From: an uncultured Bacteroidia bacterium
Lineage (GTDB): Bacteria; Bacteroidota; Bacteroidia; Bacteroidales; UBA932
NCBI GenBank assembly: GCA_902798975.1
Contig: CADBYT010000006.1
Span: 50,271 to 114,270, forward strand
DNA length: 64,000 nt
Direction: 5' to 3'
The notes beneath the pieces were generated by a model, which saw nothing but the letters and a program-made list of their open reading frames with translations, did no database searches and had not been told where the DNA came from. Below are positions 46,130-55,140 of the stretch, in pieces. The first letter of the stretch is position 1, and each line of letters begins with the position of its first letter. The position numbers were made by a program, and so were the translations under genes.

Positions 46130-46137
46130 CAAAGATA
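46130..46137 (-). promoter_or_regulatory. -7 promoter element for the DUF3990/XRE pair
   Basis: TATCTTTG on the minus strand, 27 bases before the DUF3990 ATG. Confidence 0.55.
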
Positions 46138-46173
46138 GAATAATTCTTGGAAATTACACCCGATGGCGTTTTT

Positions 46174-47358
46174 TTACCAAAGGAAATTATTGAAGGGATA
46201 GCGTCCGGCGTGGATCTCCGCGACCATCTTGTAGATATCGTCGCGGAGTTTTTCGATGTTCTCCTTCTTGATGGCCGAGATGAAGATGCAGGGGATCTTG
46301 CGCCCGTTGATCCACTTGGCCTTGACTTCGTCGAGGGTGAAGTTGTGCTCGTTCTTGGGCTGCAGGGAGAATTCGTCGTAGGGTTCGTAGGTGTAGGCGT
46401 CGGTCTTGTTGAAGACGACGTAGACGGGTTTGTCGGCCGCGGAGATGTCCTTGAGCGTCTTGTCCACGACCTCCATCTGCTCTTCGTAATCGGGGTGCGA
46501 GATGTCTACGACATGGATGAGGATGTCGGCCTCCCGGACCTCGTCCAGGGTGCTTTTGAAGGCCTCGATGAGCTGGGTGGGGAGCTTGCGGATGAAGCCG
46601 ACGGTGTCGCTCAGCAGGAAGGGGACGTTGCCGATGACGACCTTGCGGACGGTGGTGTCGAGGGTCGCAAAGAGCTTGTTCTCGGCGAAGACGTCCGACT
46701 TGGAAAGGAGGTTCATCAGGGTGGACTTGCCGACGTTGGTGTAGCCGACCAGCGAGAGGCGCACCAGCTGCCCGCGGTTGCTGCGCTGGGTGGCCATCTG
46801 CTTGTCCACTTTCTTGAGTTGTTCCTTTAATTTGGCTATGCGCTCGCGCACGATGCGGCGGTCTACTTCAATCTGGGTTTCACCCATGCCGCCGCGTGTG
46901 CCCATGCCGCCGCGCTGGCGCTCAAGGTGGGTCCACATGCCCGCCAGGCGGGGGAGCATGTAATTGTAGTGCGCCAGCTCGACCTGCGTCTTGGCATAGG
47001 CCGTCTGGGCGCGCTGGGAGAAGATTTCGAGGATGAGGCTGGTCCGGTCGATGACGGCGGCGGTCTTGATGATTTTCTCGATGTTGCGCTGCTGCATGCC
47101 CGTCAATTCGTCGTCGAAGATGACGTAATCGATGTGGTTCTCCTCGCAGTAGTCCGCGATTTCCTGGAGCTTGCCGCTGCGTATGTAGGTGCCCTTGTCG
47201 GGACGGTCCACGCGCTGGACGAACTGCTTGTCGCCCTTGGCTCCGGCCGTCTCGGCTAGGAACTGCAATTCGTCGAGGTATTCGTAGATTTTCCGCTCGT
47301 CGTCATCCTGCTTGATGATGCCGACAAAGACCGCTTTCTCTTCTTTCTTGTTCTCCAT
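46174..47358 (-). CDS. hflX: Ribosome-associated GTPase HflX
   Basis: A 394-residue GTPase that splits stalled ribosomes. N-terminal HflX domain, then a linker GGMGTRGGMGETQIEVDRR near residue 170, G1 GYTNVGKSTLMN near 207, G3 DTVGFIRKLP, G4 NKTD. Full length. The tonB terminator ends 15 bases upstream of its start and I see no -7 element between them, so its promoter is not located. Confidence 0.95.
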   Translation of the reverse strand: MENKKEEKAVFVGIIKQDDDERKIYEYLDELQFLAETAGAKGDKQFVQRVDRPDKGTYIRSGKLQEIADYCEENHIDYVIFDDELTGMQQRNIEKIIKTAAVIDRTSLILEIFSQRAQTAYAKTQVELAHYNYMLPRLAGMWTHLERQRGGMGTRGGMGETQIEVDRRIVRERIAKLKEQLKKVDKQMATQRSNRGQLVRLSLVGYTNVGKSTLMNLLSKSDVFAENKLFATLDTTVRKVVIGNVPFLLSDTVGFIRKLPTQLIEAFKSTLDEVREADILIHVVDISHPDYEEQMEVVDKTLKDISAADKPVYVVFNKTDAYTYEPYDEFSLQPKNEHNFTLDEVKAKWINGRKIPCIFISAIKKENIEKLRDDIYKMVAEIHAGRYPFNNFLW

Positions 47359-47365
47359 ATTCAGT

Positions 47366-47396
47366 CAAAAAAAGGCCGTTCGCGAACGGACGGCCT
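47366..47396 (-). terminator. Rho-independent terminator of tonB
   Basis: On the minus strand, stem AGGCCGT / ACGGCCT with an inner TTCGCGAA palindrome, followed by a run of T. About 20 bases after the tonB stop. Confidence 0.8.
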
Positions 47397-47416
47397 CTCT
47401 ATTCGTCAGAGCTTGC

Positions 47417-48106
47417 TTATCGCAGCTGGAAGATCACAGGGAACTGGTAGGTAACCTTCACGGCGCGGTCGCGCTGCTTGCCAGGGGTCCACTTCGGGGA
47501 GCTCTGGATCACGCGGACAGCCTCTTTGTCAAGGGAAGGATCCACGCCACGGAGCACCTTCACGTCGGAGACGGTACCGTTCGGGTTGACGGTGAACTGC
47601 ACCATCACACGGCCGGACACGCCGTTCTCCTTGGCGATCTCAGGATAGTCGAGATGCTGGGACACCCACTTGGAGAAGGTGTTGGCATCGCCACCCTGGA
47701 ATTTCGGCTTCTCCTCGACGAGGGCGAACGGAATCGCCTCTTCCTCGACGACCTCTTCCTGCACTTCCTCTACGTAGTCCATGATCTCGACACCCAGGTT
47801 GGAGTCATCCTCGAGGTTGAGGATGTTGTCATCCACCTTGATGTTGTCGTCCACGATGTCGATCTGGTCGGACAGGATGGGGATCTTCGGGGTCTCGGGG
47901 GGCGGCGGAGGGGTCTCCTGGGTGATCGGAATGATCTCTTCCTCAATGAGTTCCGTGTTCTCCGCTGCGAAGACACTCTCTTTCTTCTCGCTCGTACGAT
48001 ACTCGAAAGCGGCGATCGTGATGAGGAGGGAAAGGACTAAACCGACCTCGACAAACAAGAGCTTCTTGTTGTTCAGATCAGCTTTGGGTGATTTCTTTAC
48101 TTCCAT
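47417..48106 (-). CDS. tonB: Energy transducer TonB
   Basis: A 229-residue inner-membrane protein that passes proton-motive force to outer-membrane receptors. N-terminal cytoplasmic tail and one membrane helix (residues 16-35, LFVEVGLVLSLLITIAAFEY), a Pro/acid-rich spacer (TPPPPPETPKIP), and a C-terminal TonB domain (GRVMVQFTVNPNGTVSDVKV, WTPGKQRDRAVKVTYQFPV). Could energise the TonB-dependent receptor at 30.5-32.7 kb among others. Confidence 0.94.
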   Translation of the reverse strand: MEVKKSPKADLNNKKLLFVEVGLVLSLLITIAAFEYRTSEKKESVFAAENTELIEEEIIPITQETPPPPPETPKIPILSDQIDIVDDNIKVDDNILNLEDDSNLGVEIMDYVEEVQEEVVEEEAIPFALVEEKPKFQGGDANTFSKWVSQHLDYPEIAKENGVSGRVMVQFTVNPNGTVSDVKVLRGVDPSLDKEAVRVIQSSPKWTPGKQRDRAVKVTYQFPVIFQLR

Positions 48107-48140
48107 ATTGTGGTTACGTTTAAATATTCCGTTCGAGTTT

Positions 48141-48148
48141 CAAAGGTA
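48141..48148 (-). promoter_or_regulatory. -7 promoter element for tonB
   Basis: TACCTTTG on the minus strand, 34 bases before the tonB ATG. Confidence 0.6.
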
Positions 48149-48180
48149 GAAAATTTTATTTTCAATTCCAATTATAGATG

Positions 48181-48188
48181 TAAATTTG
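48181..48188 (+). promoter_or_regulatory. -7 promoter element for ybeY-mnmG
   Basis: TAAATTTG, 14 bases before the ybeY ATG at 48203. It decides that start over longer in-frame readings that would cross the promoter. Confidence 0.6.
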
Positions 48189-48202
48189 CAAAGATTTTGC
48201 CC

Positions 48203-48622
48203 ATGATACGCTACTTTCAGGAGGATATCCGCTTTGATTTGAAGCAAAAGTTGCAGAACAACCGCTGGTTGAAGATGGTTGCAGGGAGCGAAATGCGGCG
48301 CCTTGGTGCCGTCAACATCATTTTCTGCTCGGATAATTATATCCTGGATGTGAACATGAAGTATCTCCAGCATGACTATTTTACCGACATCATCACCTTC
48401 GATTATTGCGAAAAGGACATCCTCTCCGGGGACCTTTTCATCAGCATTGATTCTGTTCGCGAAAACGCGCAATTCTATGGTACTGAATTCGTTGACGAGC
48501 TGAACCGGGTGATGGTTCACGGCTTGCTGCACCTGATCGGCTATGACGACCACACGGAGGCGGATATCGCCGTGATGCGGCAGAAAGAGAATTATTACCT
48601 GCAGATGAGGGCGGCGCTGTGA
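48203..48622 (+). CDS. ybeY: Endoribonuclease YbeY (rRNA maturation)
   Basis: A 139-residue metal-dependent RNase for 16S rRNA 3' end maturation and ribosome quality control. The zinc motif [12 protein letters not shown] (H-x3-H-x5-H) is near residue 105. It shares one base with the start of mnmG (TGATG), so the genes are translationally coupled. Confidence 0.95.
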   Translation: MIRYFQEDIRFDLKQKLQNNRWLKMVAGSEMRRLGAVNIIFCSDNYILDVNMKYLQHDYFTDIITFDYCEKDILSGDLFISIDSVRENAQFYGTEFVDELNRVMVHGLLHLIGYDDHTEADIAVMRQKENYYLQMRAAL

Positions 48623-50484
48623 TGGAACGGATGTATGATATCATCGTCGTCGGGGGCGGGCACGCCGGATGCGAGGCCGCGATGGCGGCTGCGACGCTTG
48701 GCTCGTCCGTGCTCCTCGTGTCGATGGACATGCTCGGCTTCGCGAAGATGTCGTGCAACCCGGCGGTGGGTGGGATCGCCAAAGGACAGATCGTCCGGGA
48801 GATCGACGCGCTCGGCGGATGGAGCGGCATCGTCACGGACCGCTCGACGCTCCAGTTCCGCATGCTCAACCGCTCGAAGGGGCCCGCGATGTGGAGTCCC
48901 CGGGCGCAGTGCGATAAAATCCAGTTTTCGCTGAATTGGCGTAAAGTTCTCGAAAGTTCCTGTAAGTTAGATATTTACGCAGATTCTGTGACATCTTTTC
49001 TCTTTGAGAATTCAAAAATCTGCGGCGTCAAGACCAATACAGGGGCGATTTTCAAGTCTCGCGCGGTTATTTTGACCGCAGGAACCTTCCTTTCCGGCAA
49101 ACTTTTCATCGGTCGCCATCAGATGGAAGGGGGTCGCATCGGAGAGCCGGCGTCGTACGGATTGACCGAACAGCTCGTCGAGCGGGGACTGACGACCGAC
49201 CGGATGAAGACCGGTACGCCGCCGCGGATCGACATCTCTTCGGTTGACGTCTCCCGGCTCCCGCTCCAACTGGGCGATCCGGATCCGGCGCGCTTTTCCT
49301 TCCTGCCCGAACCGTCGGCCATTCAGGGGGAGGGACGCGAGCAGATGCCCTGCTACATTCTGCACACCAACGAGAAGGTGCACGATATCCTGCGGACGGG
49401 ATTCGTGGATTCGCCGCTGTTCACGGGCCTGATTCACGGGCGCGGGCCGCGTTATTGCCCGAGCATTGAGGATAAACTCCGTGTTTTTCCCGAAAACAAT
49501 GCCCATCAGCTTTTCCTGGAGCCTGAGGGTCGCTCGACGAACGAGTACTACCTGCAAGGCTTCTCGTCTTCGCTGCCGCTGCAAGTCCAACTGGACGCGC
49601 TGCATGCCATCGAAGGGCTGGAGCAAGTCAAGATCTTCCGCCCGGCTTATGCCGTCGAATACGACTTCTTCGACCCGACCCAGCTGAAGGCTTCCCTGGA
49701 ATCCCGACTCGTCGAAAACCTTTTCCTTGCGGGTCAGGTAAATGGCACAACGGGTTATGAAGAGGCCGCCGCGCAAGGTCTCGTGGCCGGAATCAACGCC
49801 CACCGGAAGTTGATGGATCTGGATCCGCTGATCCTGCGGCGCGACCAGTCCTACATCGGCGTTCTGGTCGACGATCTGGTGACGAAGGGCGTGGATGAGC
49901 CGTACCGGATGTTCACTTCGCGGGCAGAATACCGCATCCTGCTCCGACAGGATAATGCCGACCGTCGGCTTACTCCGATCGGGCACGAACTGGGCCTCGC
50001 GGACGAGCGGCGCTATGCCGCCACGATGCGCAAATATGAGAACGTGGACGCGCTGCAAGCCTACTGCGAACGCAAGAACCTGACGGTGCAAGAGGCGAAT
50101 CCGTATCTTGAATCCGTGGGCTCCAGCCCCATTTCCGAGTCGAAGAAAATCGCCGAATTGGCTACACGGCCGGAGGTGTCCCTTGTGGAACTGCTCAAAA
50201 TCGTTCCACGTGGAACTTATCAACAAGAAGAGGTGGAAAGTGTTGAAATCTCTCTCCGCTACAAGGGTTATATCGATCGCGAATTGCAGATGGCGGAGAA
50301 AATCCAACGGCTCGAAGGACTCAAAATCCCGGAGAATTTCGATTTCGACCGCGTTGCCGGCCTGACAATCGAGTGCCGGCAGAAGCTGAAAAAATATCAT
50401 CCGCTGACGATTGCCCAGGCTGCTCGCATTTCGGGTGTCTCGCCAGCGGATATATCCGTGCTGCTCGTCTATTTCGGACGCTGA
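48622..50484 (+). CDS. mnmG: tRNA uridine-5-carboxymethylaminomethyl modification enzyme MnmG
   Basis: A 620-residue FAD protein that, with MnmE, modifies the wobble uridine of several tRNAs. FAD-binding [14 protein letters not shown] at residues 10-23, the family block [34 protein letters not shown], and the C-terminal helical domain. ATG 48622 overlaps the ybeY stop. The convergent ruvA stop is 8 bases past its end. Confidence 0.96.
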   Translation: MERMYDIIVVGGGHAGCEAAMAAATLGSSVLLVSMDMLGFAKMSCNPAVGGIAKGQIVREIDALGGWSGIVTDRSTLQFRMLNRSKGPAMWSPRAQCDKIQFSLNWRKVLESSCKLDIYADSVTSFLFENSKICGVKTNTGAIFKSRAVILTAGTFLSGKLFIGRHQMEGGRIGEPASYGLTEQLVERGLTTDRMKTGTPPRIDISSVDVSRLPLQLGDPDPARFSFLPEPSAIQGEGREQMPCYILHTNEKVHDILRTGFVDSPLFTGLIHGRGPRYCPSIEDKLRVFPENNAHQLFLEPEGRSTNEYYLQGFSSSLPLQVQLDALHAIEGLEQVKIFRPAYAVEYDFFDPTQLKASLESRLVENLFLAGQVNGTTGYEEAAAQGLVAGINAHRKLMDLDPLILRRDQSYIGVLVDDLVTKGVDEPYRMFTSRAEYRILLRQDNADRRLTPIGHELGLADERRYAATMRKYENVDALQAYCERKNLTVQEANPYLESVGSSPISESKKIAELATRPEVSLVELLKIVPRGTYQQEEVESVEISLRYKGYIDRELQMAEKIQRLEGLKIPENFDFDRVAGLTIECRQKLKKYHPLTIAQAARISGVSPADISVLLVYFGR

Positions 50485-50492
50485 TTTCTGTT

Positions 50493-51086
50493 CTACAGTC
50501 GCTGAAGCGCCGCTTTGATGATGGCCTCGACCGAGGCGGAAGGGTTCTCCTTGAGGATGGCCTGGATGGCTTTGTTGATGTTCGGCTTGGCGAATCCCAG
50601 CATCTGTAGCGCCGTAGTTGCCTCTTCCACGACTGCACTGCTGTCGTTCTGGAAGAGCATCTCGGAGCTGGCGCCTTCTCCTTTCACGATCTTGTCCTTG
50701 AGCTCCAAAACCATGCGTTGGGCGGTCTTGAGGCCGATTCCCTTGACGGATTTGAGCCGATGGACATCCTCTCCCAGGATGGCGTTCCGCAGTTCGTCGG
50801 CAGTCAGGGAAGACAGCACCATGCGTGCGGAAGCGGCGCCCATGCCCGATACGCTGGTGATCAAGCGGAACAGTTCGCGCTCGTCCTGTGTCGCGAAACC
50901 GTAGTCGACTTCTGCGCCGTCGCGCGGGTTGACCTGGCGCTGGATATAGACAGTCGCGCTGTCCTTTCCGCGCAGGGATTCGAAGGTCTGCAGGGAGATT
51001 TCGACACCGTATCCGATGCCCTGGTTGTCGATCACCGCCATGGTGGGGGTCAGTGTCGCAAGCTTTCCGGAGATGTAATCTATCAT
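50493..51086 (-). CDS. ruvA: Holliday junction branch-migration protein RuvA
   Basis: A 197-residue DNA-binding partner of RuvB. OB-fold start MIDYISGKLATL, tandem helix-hairpin-helix motifs (ITSVSGMGAASARMVL, LKSVKGIGLKTAQRMV) near residues 75-125, and the C-terminal RuvB-binding domain. ATG 51086 is chosen because a longer frame would cross the divergent promoter. Its partner ruvB in this window is frameshifted. Confidence 0.95.
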   Translation of the reverse strand: MIDYISGKLATLTPTMAVIDNQGIGYGVEISLQTFESLRGKDSATVYIQRQVNPRDGAEVDYGFATQDERELFRLITSVSGMGAASARMVLSSLTADELRNAILGEDVHRLKSVKGIGLKTAQRMVLELKDKIVKGEGASSEMLFQNDSSAVVEEATTALQMLGFAKPNINKAIQAILKENPSASVEAIIKAALQRL

Positions 51087-51090
51087 ATCA

Positions 51091-51111
51091 CAAAAATAAT
51101 ATTTAAATTTG
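51091..51111. promoter_or_regulatory. Divergent overlapping promoters, ruvA and suf genes
   Basis: Minus-strand TATTTTTG at 51091-51098 (ruvA) and plus-strand TAAATTTG at 51104-51111 (sufS), both TAnnTTTG. Both start codons lie within about 10 bases of their element. Confidence 0.6.
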
Positions 51112-51120
51112 CAATTCTCT

Positions 51121-52350
51121 ATGATGCAGGTAGAAAAAATACGGCAGGAGTTTCCCGAACTCGGGGAGCAGGTATATGGCAAAGCGCTTGTCTATCTGGA
51201 CAATGCGGCCACGTCCCAGCGCCCCCGTTCCGTCGTCCGCAAGTGGACGGAAATGTCCGAGAAATACAACGCCAACCTGCACCGGGCCGTGCATCGGATC
51301 GCCGACCTGGCCACGAACGAGTACGAGTCGACGCGCGATGCCGTTCGGACTTATCTGAATGCAGAATTCCGCGAGGAAATCATCTTCACCTCCGGCGCGA
51401 CTGCGTCCATCAATCTGGTGGCGTACAGCTTTGGCGAAGCCTTTGTCCACGAGGGGGACGAGATCCTGGTGGGTGAGGCGGAGCATCACTCCAACATTGT
51501 TCCCTGGCAACTGCTTTGCCAGCGCAAAGGCGCCACGTTGAAGGTGCTCCCCGTGGATGATTCCGGCCACCTCCGCGTGGACCTGCTGCCCGGCCTGCTA
51601 ACGCCCCGCACGAAGCTGGCCTGCGTGGCCCACATCTCCAACGTCTTGGGCCTCGTGAATCCTGTCAAAGAAATCGTAAATATTTGTCACGCAAATAATT
51701 GCGCTGTCCTGGTGGATGGCGCGCAGGGCATCGTGCACGAGCGCGTGGACGTCCGGGAACTCGGTTGCGATTTCTACGCTTTCTCCGGCCACAAGGTCTA
51801 TTCGGCTCCCGGCACGGGCGTGCTGTACGGCCGCCGCGAGCTGCTGGAGCAGATGCCGCCCTACATGGGTGGCGGCGAGATGATCGGGACGGTCCGCTGG
51901 GAAGAAACGACCTGGGCGCCGCTGCCGCAGAAGTTCGAAGCGGGCACGCAGAACATCGCCGGCACGCCGACCCTTCGCCCGGCGCTGGAGATGGCACAGA
52001 TGCTACGCGACCCTGCGGTCGAAGCGGAAACGGAAGCAATCAAATCTTTGATACTTAATAAATTACAAAGCGATCCGCGTATCCGCCTCTATGGCGTACC
52101 CCAGAACCCGGAGGAAAAGATTCCGCTCTTTTCGTTCTCCGTGGAACATGTCCACCACGAGGACTTGGCGCTCATCCTGGACAAAATGGGCATTGCCGTC
52201 CGCTCCGGTCAGATGTGCGCGGAACCGCTGATGGACCGCTTCGGCGTCACAGGCATGCTGCGGGCCTCCTTCGCCCCATACAACACCGTGCAGGAAGCGG
52301 AATATTTTATCGCATCGCTGGACAAGGCGATCAAGATGCTGGAACCATGA
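51121..52350 (+). CDS. sufS: Cysteine desulfurase SufS
   Basis: A 409-residue PLP enzyme that takes sulfur from cysteine for Fe-S clusters. Group II signature: YLDNAATSQRP near residue 22, PLP lysine in FSGHKVYSAPGTG, and catalytic Cys in VRSGQMCAEPLMDRFG. Start ATG at 51121 (or 51124). Its stop overlaps the sufE ATG (ATGA), as expected for partner proteins. The sufBCD genes are not in this window. Confidence 0.95.
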   Translation: MMQVEKIRQEFPELGEQVYGKALVYLDNAATSQRPRSVVRKWTEMSEKYNANLHRAVHRIADLATNEYESTRDAVRTYLNAEFREEIIFTSGATASINLVAYSFGEAFVHEGDEILVGEAEHHSNIVPWQLLCQRKGATLKVLPVDDSGHLRVDLLPGLLTPRTKLACVAHISNVLGLVNPVKEIVNICHANNCAVLVDGAQGIVHERVDVRELGCDFYAFSGHKVYSAPGTGVLYGRRELLEQMPPYMGGGEMIGTVRWEETTWAPLPQKFEAGTQNIAGTPTLRPALEMAQMLRDPAVEAETEAIKSLILNKLQSDPRIRLYGVPQNPEEKIPLFSFSVEHVHHEDLALILDKMGIAVRSGQMCAEPLMDRFGVTGMLRASFAPYNTVQEAEYFIASLDKAIKMLEP

Positions 52351-52760
52351 AAACACTGCAAGAAGTTCAGGCTGAAGTCATTGAGGACTTCTCGATGTAC
52401 GACGAATGGCTGGACAAATATGAGTACCTGATCGATCTGGGGCGCAAACTGGAAGCGTTCCCCGAGGAACTTAAGACCGAAGACCGCCTGATCAAGGGCT
52501 GTCAGTCACGCGTGTGGCTGGACACCGTCGTGGACGGGGACCGGCTCTATTTCCGCGCGGACAGCGACGCCATCATTACCAAAGGCATCATATCCCTGCT
52601 GATCGGGGTCTATTCCGGCCGGACGGCCCGGGAAATCGCGGACGACGACTTCTCTTTCGTGGACAGCCTCGGCCTGCGCGAGAACCTCTCCCCGACCCGC
52701 GCGAACGGTCTCGCCTCGATGATCGAAACCCTTCGCCGCACGGCGCAAAATCACGTTTGA
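52347..52760 (+). CDS. sufE: SufE sulfur acceptor
   Basis: A 137-residue protein that accepts persulfide from SufS. Catalytic Cys52 in DRLIKGCQSRVWL and the C-terminal helix GLASMIETLRRTA. Overlaps sufS by 4 bases. Confidence 0.95.
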   Translation: MKTLQEVQAEVIEDFSMYDEWLDKYEYLIDLGRKLEAFPEELKTEDRLIKGCQSRVWLDTVVDGDRLYFRADSDAIITKGIISLLIGVYSGRTAREIADDDFSFVDSLGLRENLSPTRANGLASMIETLRRTAQNHV

Positions 52761-52761
52761 G

Positions 52762-53118
52762 ATGGCACAGAATGATGTTTTGACCCCCCAGGACGTCAAG
52801 GAACTGGCGCCGCTCTACGAAGACGTGGTCCTCGCGCTCAAGCAGGTGTACGACCCGGAGATTCCGGTCAACATCTACGACCTGGGCCTGGTCTACGAGC
52901 TCCATATCGACAAGGAACACGCCGTGTTCATCAAGATGACCTTCACGGCCCCGAACTGCCCGATGGCGGACGAGGTGCTGGCGGAGGTGAAGCGCATGGT
53001 GGAAGACACCCCGGGCGTCAAGAGCTGCTCGATCGAGCTGGTCTTCGACCCGGTCTGGGACCAGAGCATGCTCTCCGATGAGGCCCGCGTGGCGCTGGGC
53101 TGGGATCCCGAATTCTGA
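52762..53118 (+). CDS. DUF59/MIP18-family Fe-S assembly protein (SufT/PaaD-like)
   Basis: A 118-residue single-domain protein: VYDPEIPVNIYDLGLVYE near residue 30 and the conserved-cysteine loop TFTAPNCPMADEV near residue 55. Members help mature Fe-S proteins. It follows sufE after one base, which supports that role. Confidence 0.92.
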   Translation: MAQNDVLTPQDVKELAPLYEDVVLALKQVYDPEIPVNIYDLGLVYELHIDKEHAVFIKMTFTAPNCPMADEVLAEVKRMVEDTPGVKSCSIELVFDPVWDQSMLSDEARVALGWDPEF

Positions 53119-53121
53119 CAG

Positions 53122-53556
53122 ATGAAATCCGTCCCCGTATATTTCTCCCTCGGCACCAACCAGGGCGACCGGCGCGCGCAGATCGACGAGGCGCTGCGCC
53201 GCCTGGATGCGGCCATCGGACGCTCGTACGAGGCCCTCTCTTCAATCATCGAAACGCCTTCCTGGGGCTTTGAGGGGCCGGATTTCCTGAATTGCGTCGT
53301 CCGCTACCGCACTGCCCGCCGGCCGCACACGCTGCTGCGCATTTGTAAGCAAATCGAGCGCGCCATGGGGCGCCGCGAGAACCTGGAATATGACGCCGAA
53401 GGCCGCCGGATCTATCATGACCGCCCCATCGACATCGACATCCTGCTCTATGGCGACGAGACTGTGGACACGCCGGAGCTGAAAATCCCGCATCCGCTCA
53501 TGAAGCAGCGGGATTTCGTTATGCGCCCGCTGGAGGAGATTTTCGCGCAGAAATGA
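53122..53556 (+). CDS. folK: 2-amino-4-hydroxy-6-hydroxymethyldihydropteridine pyrophosphokinase
   Basis: A 144-residue folate-pathway kinase that pyrophosphorylates the pterin. SLGTNQGDRRAQIDEAL at the N-terminus and the signature RPIDIDILLYGDE near residue 107, followed by IPHPLMKQRDFVMRPL. Three bases after the DUF59 gene, same transcript. Confidence 0.95.
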   Translation: MKSVPVYFSLGTNQGDRRAQIDEALRRLDAAIGRSYEALSSIIETPSWGFEGPDFLNCVVRYRTARRPHTLLRICKQIERAMGRRENLEYDAEGRRIYHDRPIDIDILLYGDETVDTPELKIPHPLMKQRDFVMRPLEEIFAQK

Positions 53557-53557
53557 C

Positions 53558-53565
53558 TATATTTG
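53558..53565 (+). promoter_or_regulatory. -7 promoter element for glyS
   Basis: TATATTTG, 33 bases before the glyS ATG and right after the folK stop. Confidence 0.6.
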
Positions 53566-53598
53566 CACGATTATAGATAATCAGTTAGCAATAAAGAT

Positions 53599-55137
53599 AT
53601 GACACAAGACGAACTGTTCAAGGTACTCGTGGCGCACTGCAAGGAGTACGGATTCATTTTCCCGTCCAGCGAGATCTACGACGGCCTGGCCGCCGTGTAC
53701 GACTACGGCCAGATGGGCGTTGAGCTGAAAAACAACATCAAGCAATACTGGTGGAACGCGATGACCCGCCTGAACGAGAACATCGTGGGCATCGACTCCT
53801 GCATTTTCATGCACCCGCGCATCTGGGAGGCATCCGGCCACGTGAGCGCCTTCAACGACCCCCTCATCGACAACAAGGACTCCAAGAAGCGCTACCGCGC
53901 CGACGTCCTGATCGAGGATTTCCTCGGCAAGATCGAGGAAAAAATCAACAAAGAGGTCGAGAAGGGCCGCAAGAAGTTCGGCGAGAGCTTCGACGAGGCG
54001 CAGTTCCGCGCCACCAATCCCAACGTGCTGCGCGAGCAGGCCAAGTGGGACGAGGTGCACAACCGCTACGTGGCCGCCGAGCAGGCGTCCGACTTCGCGG
54101 AATACCGCCAGATCATCATCGACAACAACATCGTCTGCCCGATCAGCGGCACCTGCAACTGGACCGAGGTCCGTCAGTTCAACCTGATGTTCAGCACCTC
54201 GATGGGCAGCACTGCTGACGGCGCCAACACGATCTACCTGCGTCCCGAGACCGCCCAGGGCATCTTCGTGAACTACCTGAACGTCCAGAAGACCGGCCGC
54301 ATGAAGATTCCTTTCGGCATCGCCCAGATCGGCAAGGCCTTCCGCAACGAGATCGTCGCCCGCCAGTTCATCTTCCGCATGCGCGAATTCGAGCAGATGG
54401 AGATGCAGTTCTTCATCAAGCCGGGCACGGAGCTCGACTGGTTCAAGAAATGGAAGGAGAACCGCATGAAATGGCATGTCAACATCGGCATGGGCGCCGA
54501 GAACTACCGCTTCCACGACCATGAGAAGCTGGCCCACTACGCCAACGCCGCCACCGACATCGAATTCAACTTCCCCTTCGGCTTCAAGGAGCTCGAAGGC
54601 ATCCACAGCCGCACCAACTTCGACCTGGGCAACCACCAGAAATTCTCCGGCAAGAAGATCGAGTATTTCGATCCCGAGGAGAACGCCTCCTACACCCCGT
54701 ACGTGGTGGAGACCTCGATCGGCGTGGACCGCATGGTCCTGGCCGTCCTGTCCCACTCCTTCCACGAGGAGCAGCTGGAGAACGGCGAGACCCGCGTGGT
54801 GCTGAGTATTCCCGCCCCGCTGGCGCCGGTCAAGGCTGCGGTCCTGCCGCTCGTCAAGAAAGACGGCCTGCCCGAGCTCGCCCAGGAGGTGATGGACCTG
54901 CTGAAATACGACTTCAACTGCCAGTACGAGGAGAAAGACAGCATCGGCAAGCGCTACCGCCGCCAGGATGCCATCGGCACCCCGTTCTGCATCACCGTGG
55001 ACCACGAGTCCCTCAACGACCGCTGCGTGACCGTGCGCGACCGCGACACGATGACCCAGCAGCGCGTGCCCATTGCCGAACTGCGCGCGATGATTGACGC
55101 CAAGGTCAACCTGAACAATCTCCTCCGCAACCTGTAG
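53599..55137 (+). CDS. glyS: Glycyl-tRNA synthetase (alpha2 type)
   Basis: A 512-residue class II synthetase of the homodimeric type used by Bacteroidota, not the alpha2-beta2 type of Proteobacteria. Class II motif 2 FRNEIVARQFIFRMREFEQ near residue 250, motif 3 GVDRMVLAVL near 375, and a C-terminal anticodon-binding domain. Own promoter; thiL-like gene follows after 3 bases. Confidence 0.95.
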   Translation: MTQDELFKVLVAHCKEYGFIFPSSEIYDGLAAVYDYGQMGVELKNNIKQYWWNAMTRLNENIVGIDSCIFMHPRIWEASGHVSAFNDPLIDNKDSKKRYRADVLIEDFLGKIEEKINKEVEKGRKKFGESFDEAQFRATNPNVLREQAKWDEVHNRYVAAEQASDFAEYRQIIIDNNIVCPISGTCNWTEVRQFNLMFSTSMGSTADGANTIYLRPETAQGIFVNYLNVQKTGRMKIPFGIAQIGKAFRNEIVARQFIFRMREFEQMEMQFFIKPGTELDWFKKWKENRMKWHVNIGMGAENYRFHDHEKLAHYANAATDIEFNFPFGFKELEGIHSRTNFDLGNHQKFSGKKIEYFDPEENASYTPYVVETSIGVDRMVLAVLSHSFHEEQLENGETRVVLSIPAPLAPVKAAVLPLVKKDGLPELAQEVMDLLKYDFNCQYEEKDSIGKRYRRQDAIGTPFCITVDHESLNDRCVTVRDRDTMTQQRVPIAELRAMIDAKVNLNNLLRNL

Positions 55138-55140
55138 TAC

